64,000 nt of DNA from Argentina anserina (taxonomy: Eukaryota > Streptophyta > Magnoliopsida > Rosales > Rosaceae). Location: positions 8,308,001 to 8,372,000 of the forward strand of contig NC_065877.1 of NCBI RefSeq assembly GCF_933775445.1. The letters are read 5' to 3'. The translations under genes were made by a program, and so were the position numbers. The notes beneath the pieces were generated by a model. The model did not search any database and was not told the DNA's origin. It worked only from the letters and a program-made list of their open reading frames with translations. Of this stretch, positions 56,433-64,000 are shown one piece after another. Position 1 is the first letter of the stretch. Each line of letters opens with the position of its first letter.

Positions 56433-58718
56433 GGAGACTGTGCAGGAGTGCGTCTCCGAGTTCATTAGCTTCATTACCAGCGAGTACGGCGTCGTTTTGG
56501 TTCCCTTTGTGTGGTTTTTTTTTTATAAACCTTTTTGTCGTTTTGTGAGTTTTTTGATGTGAGGGTTTGGGATTCTGTGCAGGGCGAGCGATAAGTGTCA
56601 GAGGGAAAAGAGGAAGACGATTAATGGTGACGACTTGCTTTGGGCTATGGCGACTCTAGGGTTTGAAGATTATATTGATCCTCTCAAAGTTTACCTTGCC
56701 AAATACAGAGAGGTAATTCTGTTAATCTTATTAATTTTGTAGATCTATATGTTAATTAAATTGAATTGTGTGAGATTTGTAGTGAAATGAGTGTTTGCCT
56801 GTTTGGTAATGTTATGAGTGTTGTAGGGTAGGGTTGGTTTGATGGAGTAATTGCGATATTAATTAGGAGACATTGACTGATATTCTGTTGCTTTTGGTGT
56901 CATTGTGTTTCTGGTTCGATTGGGATGTTGCAGATGGAGGTTAGTTGAATTGTCCCTGTTGAGTAAGTTTTCCTCTTCGTTTACTGTGAGTTGTAGTGTT
57001 TATTGTTGGATTTCTGGTTGTGTTCTAACAGGGTGACACCAAGGGTTCAGGCAAAGGTGGAGAGTCATCTTCTAAAAAAGAAGTTCAGGCAAGTTCAATG
57101 CCTCGGGTTATTACGATTTTGGTTTATTAGTTACGCTATGCTAGGATTTTGTCTTTGCAGGTTGTAACTTATCAGAAATTATTTGCTTTGTGGCAGATTC
57201 CTCACCAAGGTTCTTTCTCTCAAGGAGCTGGTTACTCCAATTCTCAAGTAATCTCACTTTCCTCATCTTTTTGTTATCTATGTATCTATTTGTAGTCATT
57301 ATCATATCAACTCCCCATTATCTCACTTGCTTATTTGAAGGGTTATAATCTCATTAAAATGAAACCTTGGTTATGTGATTGCTTTATATATTTTGTTATA
57401 GTCTTCTTGTTATACATTACATATCATATGGTAATCTATCCCTTTAGATGTGGACTGGTTGCTTTTGAAGATTTTATATTTGGACATTACCAGGTGCTTG
57501 TAGTTTAGTGAATGAAACACCTCATTGTAAGTTGCAAGTTATTCGGAAACATCATGGATTCTGTAGTTTTTAATGAATATTTGACTAAGCATTCCTTCAA
57601 TTAAGTTTTCCAACTGCTGAAGATTCAGGAATAGAATGTTAGGTTTCCTTAACTACCCTGGTTTGGAAATGGAGTGAACTGTTTCACTTTATTTGTGTAT
57701 AGTTGCTGAATTGGTGCATTATTGGGTGCTCCCAGCCTCCCATTGACTCTTAAATTCTAAAATTATGTTTGGTTCATTCTCTTGCTAATATGAAGTTAAG
57801 TTGTGAACTTTCACTGGGTTCATAGAAGTGAAGTTTATGATAATAATATTGTTGTCTGTGTGCCCTTGTCAAGTTTTTTTTTTCTGTTTTAATTAAGTTT
57901 GATACATCTAATATGAGCATGTCAGTTGTCATTTCCAAACTCACTGGAGTAATGGTTTAAGTGCTCTATCAACTGCCAAGGACTAAGCATTTGATACAAG
58001 ACTTACCTGCTTAAATGAATAAGATCATGTTGCAAGCTTATCTCTGGATACTCATTTTCTGTATTAAAACACCAAACAGTTAAATAGATCTTACAGTTTG
58101 ATTTGACATTTTGTTATTTTATCCTGACTTTACTTTTGGTTGGTTGGTATTTCCTCTTTGATTTTAAATCATCCATGTTGGTGATGAGTTCCTAATGGTT
58201 GATAACTTGCAGCATCAATGTGTATGTGATCTGTGTGCATTGTCATTGGTGAAATGATCTGCTGAATGATTATTCATTGTGGAATCAAACACATAATATA
58301 CCGGTGTATATCATTTGTTGTTGTCAAAAATTTGCACACCAGCATTTTTTGCCGTCTAATGTAGCATACCAGCTTGTGTACATGGGAGATGGTGTACTGT
58401 CTATCTTTTCTAATATGCAGATCATTATTATAACTGTGAATTACTGTCAGTCATATTTTACTTTTTGGCACTTCAAGTGACATCACTGTGGCTTGCATGG
58501 TTTATATTTATTCTGTTTGTGTTGTGATGATCAAGTGTCACTAATATCATTGTGGGTTTCACTCACCACCCCTTGTGTTTAGTTTATTATGGTCTTCTGT
58601 TTTCAATTTTGCTGGAAGTTGCTGTTTATGAAGCTCTGTAACACCATGTACTGGTCTAACGAATAACTTGTCATTGCAGACTCAACAAATGATTGTTCCT
58701 ATGCAAGGCTCAGAGTAG
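56266..58718 (+). CDS. NF-YB: nuclear transcription factor Y subunit B (NF-YB)
   Basis: Histone-fold subunit that pairs with NF-YC and then NF-YA to bind CCAAT boxes in the nucleus. Six exons: 56266-56483, 56583-56712, 56934-56939, 57032-57088, 57197-57247 and 58680-58718, giving 166 aa. The histone-fold core (about 26-117) starts [17 protein letters not shown] and includes [29 protein letters not shown] and YIDPLKVYL, all conserved in non-LEC1-type plant NF-YB (NF-YB8/10-like). The third exon is only ATGGAG and supplies the Met-Glu of YREMEGD. The intron after exon 4 starts GCAAGT, a GC donor. The last intron is 1.4 kb. The Gln/Gly-rich tail ends MIVPMQGSE, as in close relatives. Start choice follows the family N-terminus MAEGP. 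Confidence 0.95.
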
Positions 58719-61141
58719 ATCTGACTCGTGTTTAGCCAACACCATAATTTAATTGCTCATCTGAGGAGATCTTGTTAGTGCCCAGGAAAATAACATATTA
58801 AATTATTATTCTTATGTGAATGCTATAAATATGAGGTTAGTTTTTCAGCGTCTGCTGGTGTGGTTTGTAAACTAGGAATTTATTCGAGTCGAATGCCTAT
58901 CTCAAGGTGATAGCATAGTCTCAGGAAGAGCTATTATATTCCTTTGATTTGTAAACTGGTATCACGGGATTGGCATGTATTATTATGAGTGATTAGGAGA
59001 TGTCATGTATGTTTCACTTTTTACATTTGTATGATTTTATTTGTTGTAGACAGTTTTCATAAAAATTGAATGCCTATGGCCAGCCTTCGACAGATTTCCC
59101 AATGCTTGGACCACCTGAGATTGTTTATGTTCTTTTCAACTTGATTAAGCAGGTCTCTTTCATACACAAATCTTCAGCACCCATCTCCCTCATATATTGC
59201 TGTCGAATTCTGGTTACTTTGTCCACTTTGAGAGAGTGGAGGATGTGCCTACTGCCTAGAGCCCTAGAGGCCTAGTCCCCTAACCAAATGGTAAAATATA
59301 GGCAAACGATGCAAGGTAGTTGTATGAGTGAAGGTTTCCATCCTTAGGTTTAAGCTCTAGTTACCCGGAATCGGGCTCCGGTCGCTGGAAGCCAGCCAAA
59401 CCAAGTTTACTCAAATATTTCTGCTCATGTGAAATATTCTGATTTTGGACGCTTTCCAGCTTCACACCCTTGTGGAATTTGATGCTCGCAAATTCATCCG
59501 GAGAATACTTGGTGGAGATAGCGATGAGAAATGTACCCAGGTGGCGACAGAAGAGATGAAACGAATCTCCGTTAGGGAAAAGTAAAAAAACGAAAGAAAG
59601 AAAGTGACGGTGTCGACTGTGTAGTGTGGTGGCCAAAGTTGCATGCCCGAACTACACGTCAATGTGGACTTTGGCACTTGGTACTGGACGATGCCTAGGC
59701 TCATCACTGTCTACTTAAAAGCATCGGATAAAAGTTAGAATACCCCATTTGAGACTAAGAGTAATTATACGTATAACTAAACACAATTGCAACACTAAAA
59801 GGAACAATGATACATTGCTGGTTGGTAATGTCTGTCTTTTTTTTTTGGATAGAGGTAATGTCTGTCTTTGATTAGCAACAGACAGCCAAAATTGTGGTCT
59901 TTATATCTGAGTTTGCCATGTTTGATCAAACGCTAATCCAAATTTATCAATGTGCGCATCGGTTTAAAATGGAAGTTTCCTTCAGAAAATGGTGTAAGGT
60001 CTACCATGCTGATTTAGCAAAACTAAAAAAAGAACAATCTTTTTTTGATTCTGATTATGTGAGGATTATGATTTATGTCGTTGTTTGTCAAAAGTAATGT
60101 TCTCATCTGCTTAAACTACATCAAATACGACGGGGAGTTTGATGCCACTTACAATGGGGTCACTTACATGATTACATCACCAGCAAGCATTAGAAGTCTA
60201 ATTAAGCAAAGAGATTAAGGACCCGTAATTATCTTTTTTTGATTACGAGGTCATAAGTCATATAAGATTTTATTCAATAAGAAGTAAAAAGATAACACAC
60301 CTTAAAAATGACAACAATAAAAGATATCTATATGACTATCTAAATGTAGAGAACTAGACAACACACCTTTTCAATACAGTTTATAACACAGATTTAGTAC
60401 TTAGTTGGACATAGAAGAAAAATAAAGGTTGTAACCATATCCCCCAAGTACTGTGACCAAACTCAATTAATCCAATTTGGCAGAAAGAGAAAAAATATCC
60501 CAACTAATTGGACCAGCCACTCGGTCATAAAAACCTATGCCAACCAAACCCACAACTAATAGAAAATCCAAGTTACCAAACTCTAACTCTGATGAGCCCC
60601 AGCAGGCCCAACAAACATTGAGGCCCAAAACCTCCATCTCCCAACTGCTGAGAGTCACACGAGCCACCATTCCAACAACGACAACGACATTGACACCAGT
60701 GAGCTTTTATTGGGACTCAAGACTGTCGTCGTCATCAACACCACTCTGCCATACATGATTCTAGTCGCTACCAGAGGATACAAACCACACCCTACTCCCG
60801 TATTTTAGAACAGACTGGTCTGAGCCAAAAGTAATTTCACCACGGGCAAGGGAGTGAACCTTAACAGCAGGACTGACGCAACACCGACAGCCACCACCCA
60901 GATTGTCGAGCAAATACCAAGAATAGATCAGATCCATCATCGATTTGACCCCCAAATCTCACAACTGGCCCAAATCTGGGTTTTAACCAACTAGCACCGC
61001 TGTCATTGATACATAGACCCGGGTTCGAGCACAAACCCGGCCAAAGCTCAAAGTTGTCACCAACTTCCCACACAATATCATGGAATTCAAAGAACGAAAT
61101 ATTATTAGTGCTAAATCCGGGGGACCTAACTTCTTGTAGCC
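58719..61141. other. intergenic after NF-YB, unidentified repeats
   Basis: No supportable gene. A minus-strand open frame at 59361-59636 and a more GC-rich block at 60530-61060 look like repeat-derived text but show no identifiable domain. Confidence 0.4.
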
Positions 61142-61649
61142 TTGTATTCCGATGTATCAGCTTAATGGGACCTGCACACAACACGTGTCAAGTCAAAGGG
61201 CTAGCGGTATCCGGAACGGAATTTGAATACAAGAGTTAAAGACTTAGAAATATGTTACTCTTTTAAGGTGATATACGTAGACTTTTTATAGGCGTATTGA
61301 GAGAAGCGTTGAGCTCTTCCTTCAATGCGGGAATGTGAACCAGCACAAGATGCATTTACTGTTCAGACAAGCCACCTTGGGCAGCGTCAATGGCGAGGTT
61401 CAAATCTGAGATGTTGCTACCTTGTTAGTTGTCATGGCACCCGGTGTTACCAGGTTGTCAATCATTGGTCCGGTGACCGGAATCAAATGAGATTTGGTCG
61501 GGAATTGCCCTGTTCAGGGGAAGGTGTTAACAAGTCCCCAATCCAAGAGATTCCTTGGGTGGGGAGTTTCGTATTATTATTTCCGGCACAAATTTCCGAG
61601 TTCAAATTGCTCAGGAACTAGGTCAGCCAGTTATGTGGCATCAGAGCTC

Positions 61650-62045
61650 GATGTTAGGCTCATGGGTTAACTAACACTCAGAGCGTCCATGTTCGGAGAG
61701 CGACCTAGGACCTCGGGGCTAGGCTTAGGAGTTAACTAGCCTCTGGAGTGTCCATGGATCCGGAGTGTGACCTAGGATGTCAGGGCTAGGCACGAGGGTT
61801 AGCTATCCCCCGGAACATCCATGGATCGAGTAGTCGAGAATCTTCGTATTAGTCACATGGGTTATCTGAATGCTCGAGCATGTTCGCACTTGGAGTGTGG
61901 CCTAGGGTCTCAGTGTTAGACACATGGGTTTGCTAACAATCAAAGTTAGATACGTGGGTTAACTAGCCTTTGGAGCACCCATGGACCTAGAGTGACCTAG
62001 GATCTCGGGGCTAGGCACGCGGGTTAACTAGCCTCTGGAGAATCC
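61650..62045 (+). repeat. 65-70-bp degenerate tandem repeats
   Basis: Recurrent blocks GTGACCTAGGAT, GGGGCTAGGCAC, GGGTTAACTAGCC and CTGGAGTGTCCATGGATC repeat about five times with drift (for example near 61698, 61758, 61898 and 61993). GC content is above the flanks. Confidence 0.8.
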
Positions 62046-62181
62046 ATTATTGAATGAGATTATGCACGCACGTGCGGAGCGTTGGTCTGGGAACCGAGGG
62101 GTTTTGTGGGTGGTGGGGCACGTGTCGGTCATGTGACGAGTGTTGGCTTTTGGGTTCGACGGTCCAGATGAATTCGAACGC

Positions 62182-62332
62182 TTATAAATAGAAGGAGAGA
62201 AGACTGAGTTTCTTTTCATTGTTGTTTGAGAGTGAAAGTAGAGAATGAAAGTTGAAATCAGAAAAGAAAGAGAATATACAGAGATTTCTGACGGTTTTTA
62301 TTCGGAATAGTGTGAATAAACCAGCGTTTGCA
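62182..62332 (+). promoter_or_regulatory. promoter-like TATA and poly(A) pair in the repeat region
   Basis: TTATAAATAGAAGG at 62182-62195 is a good TATA box and AATAAA lies near 62325, about 140 bp on. The short spacing resembles an LTR U3-R-U5 arrangement, so a solo or internal LTR is possible. No coding sequence follows. Confidence 0.35.
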
Positions 62333-63694
62333 ACCACCGAAGTTAACGACAACTCCGAATCAAACCACTAGAGGTATGCACTCGAACTAAATCTTGGTTA
62401 TCTCATGTTTAGGGTATATATTTGGGGCTCTGGGCTAATTCATATTGATCTGGGGATGGTAGAAAATGGGGAAGTCGATCATAGTGATCTGGAGTGGGAT
62501 GATGTTTCATCGAGTGTTCCCGCTTCAAACACGCAATAGTGGATTGTGAGTTGTAAAGAGGGCCACATTGGGAGTTTGTCGTTTGTGAGCAATGTGGAGT
62601 CGTCGAGTAACCCGCTTGGTCTTTTGTTGCAGGTAATCGAAGAAATGGCAGAAAAGATAGATGTTGAGGCAGGTTCCAGCGGGGCGTGAGAGGAAGGGTT
62701 TTGGTTGGGGGACCAACGTATAGACCTGCTGAGAGGAGATAGCAGCGATGCAGATGGTGTTCAAGATTCCAGAGGAGGTCGTTCTAAGGCCCCTGGCGAA
62801 GGGGAAATTGGCACACGATCCGCCCCCGGGCACGTGCTGTGTGTCAGAGCACGTGTTGGTATGCAGGTTATCTTTCCCGCTACCATGGTACATGTAGTAC
62901 ACACTCTTGTGCCTTAATATTGCCCTGGGGCAAGTAACCCCCAACATGTGGAAAACAGTTGCTGGGGACCATGGTCATCTTCTGGGCCCTAAGGCAGCAG
63001 AAGTCGTGCTGGAGGGAGTTTCTGACAAGCTGGGTGCCCAAGTGCTCCGATAAGGTGGGGAGCAGGGGTTGTGTGAGGTTGGCCACCCGCGAGCGGAAGT
63101 ACACCCCGTTGGTGAATGATCTATCGAGTGGTAGCCCGGATCACTGGTGAGAGTGGGTGTTCATCGTGGACGGGGCGTGGCAGAATCTGGACACGCATTT
63201 TATCGTGCCCAGGTCCTTTTAGCTTATAAGTAAGTGTATCCCCTGATCCGTGGTGTTCTGTGTATTGGAAGTTAACACGTATTTTAACACTTGGTTTTTT
63301 TGCAGTTCCGATAAAGATCAGTCTCACAGTTGGTTGTATTCTGATGTGTCAGCTCAGTGAGACATGCACACAACACGTGTCAAGTCAAAAGGTCAGCGGT
63401 GCGCCGACCTTTGACCTTCTGAAGCTTAAGTCAGTATCTAGAACAAAATTTAAGTTTAAGAGTTAATGACTTAGGAATACGTTACCATTTTCAGGTGATC
63501 TGCGTGGACCTTTTACAGGCGCAAGTGCTGGGCTCTTCCTTCAATGTGGGAATATGGACCATCACAAGATGCATTTACTGTTCAGGTGAGTCACCTTGGG
63601 TGGCGTCAATGGCGAGGTTCAAATTGGAAATGTTGCTACCTTACTAGCTATCATGGCACCTGACGTTACCAGGTTGCCAGTCACCGGTCTGACT

Positions 63695-63711
63695 CCCCCC
63701 CCCCCCCCCCC
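63695..63711. repeat. 17-base poly(C) tract
   Basis: Seventeen consecutive C residues mark the exact point where the right direct repeat loses similarity. Such tracts often stall sequencing, so its length is uncertain. The remaining 290 bp of the window hold nothing recognisable. Confidence 0.9.
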
Positions 63712-64000
63712 TAGGGAAACAAGGCAAAACAACCCCAAAACTCCAGGGAAGAGCGCCACCAACACCCTTGATTACAACAGAGATAGGAGAAGGACATAGC
63801 CGTACCCACCATCTCAAAGTTTCACCGTCGCTGGTCGATTTGGGAAAATTTTCGACGTCGAAGAAACCGTAACAGGGCTAGGGGATGGAGAGAGAAAACA
63901 TTACGCATATAGGAAGGTACAGATTAAATTAAGGAGTTACAGGACCCTTAATTATCTTTTCAGTCTTCTTTCGTTTTGGGTCAATCAAGTCTCTTAGCAT

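Larger units (their letters stand above)
61142..63690 (+). mobile_element. candidate non-autonomous LTR-type element
   Basis: A segment of about 345 bp at 61142-61485 recurs in direct orientation at 63336-63690, clearly homologous but diverged (shared CACAACACGTGTCAAGTC, CTTCCTTCAATG, AAGATGCATTTACTGTTCAG). A primer-site-like TGGCATCAGAGC follows the left copy at 61636. The 2-kb interior has tandem repeats and a promoter-like stretch but no gag or pol. This suits a LARD- or TRIM-like element or a relic, but the right copy is cut off at the C-run and no terminal TG..CA is certain. Confidence 0.45.

Noticed and set aside
61000..61030. GGGTTCGAGC as a possible tRNA T-arm
   Set aside because: No acceptor or anticodon stems fold around it.

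Overview
This is a plant nuclear window, almost certainly from a eudicot. Its protein-coding genes are split by short AT-rich GT-AG introns, and it carries plant-only families: euAP2 with a miR172 site, a malectin-LRR receptor kinase, NF-YB, cytosolic ascorbate peroxidase and a CNL-type NBS-LRR remnant. It also holds plant transposons and integrated plastid and pararetroviral DNA. The overall look suggests Rosaceae (Fragaria/Rosa-like), but that is inference; no sequence search was possible.

Layout: (1) 1-0.9 kb, possible 3' end of an unidentified gene. (2) 1.8-3.9 kb, ribosomal protein L4 (uL4), + strand. (3) 6.15-6.49 kb, a GTCGAC-rich minisatellite. (4) 9.1-11.7 kb, a ten-exon AP2/TOE3-type transcription factor with an intact miR172 site and a perfect 91-bp tandem duplication just downstream. 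(5) 14.6-25.5 kb, a transposon-rich gene desert: two adjacent fold-back MITE-like elements and a 4.1-kb degenerate PIF/Harbinger element with both its genes. (6) 26.5-30.6 kb, CNOT4/NOT4 E3 ligase, - strand, twelve coding exons. (7) 31.5-39.6 kb, a nearly genome-length endogenous pararetrovirus (Caulimoviridae) running from a tRNA-Met primer site through movement, coat, protease, RT and RNase H regions to a TATA box and poly(A) signal, broken by many stops and frameshifts. (8) 41.3-43.7 kb, cytosolic ascorbate peroxidase, nine exons, 250 aa. (9) 45.3-46.4 kb, a young Mutator-like hairpin element with half-kilobase inverted arms and a perfect 9-bp target duplication. (10) 47.1-53.6 kb, a malectin-LRR receptor kinase (At1g67720-like), 15 exons, 924 aa, with a composite plastid insertion (psbB plus trnI-GAU intron) in its kinase-domain intron. 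(11) 54.3-55.5 kb, an NBS-LRR pseudogene fragment, - strand. (12) 56.3-58.7 kb, NF-YB with a 6-nt microexon and a GC-AG intron. (13) 61.1-63.7 kb, a repeat structure resembling a non-autonomous LTR element.

The genes are independent housekeeping, regulatory or stress genes, each with its own promoter; nothing indicates a shared pathway or cluster. All six intact gene models were built by joining exons by hand at GT-AG (one GC-AG) junctions. Each keeps one open frame and gives a length usual for its family: RPL4 406 aa, AP2 447 aa, NOT4 799 aa, APX 250 aa, receptor kinase 924 aa, NF-YB 166 aa. The most unusual content is in the insertions: the pararetrovirus, the hairpin elements and the plastid DNA inside a kinase intron.
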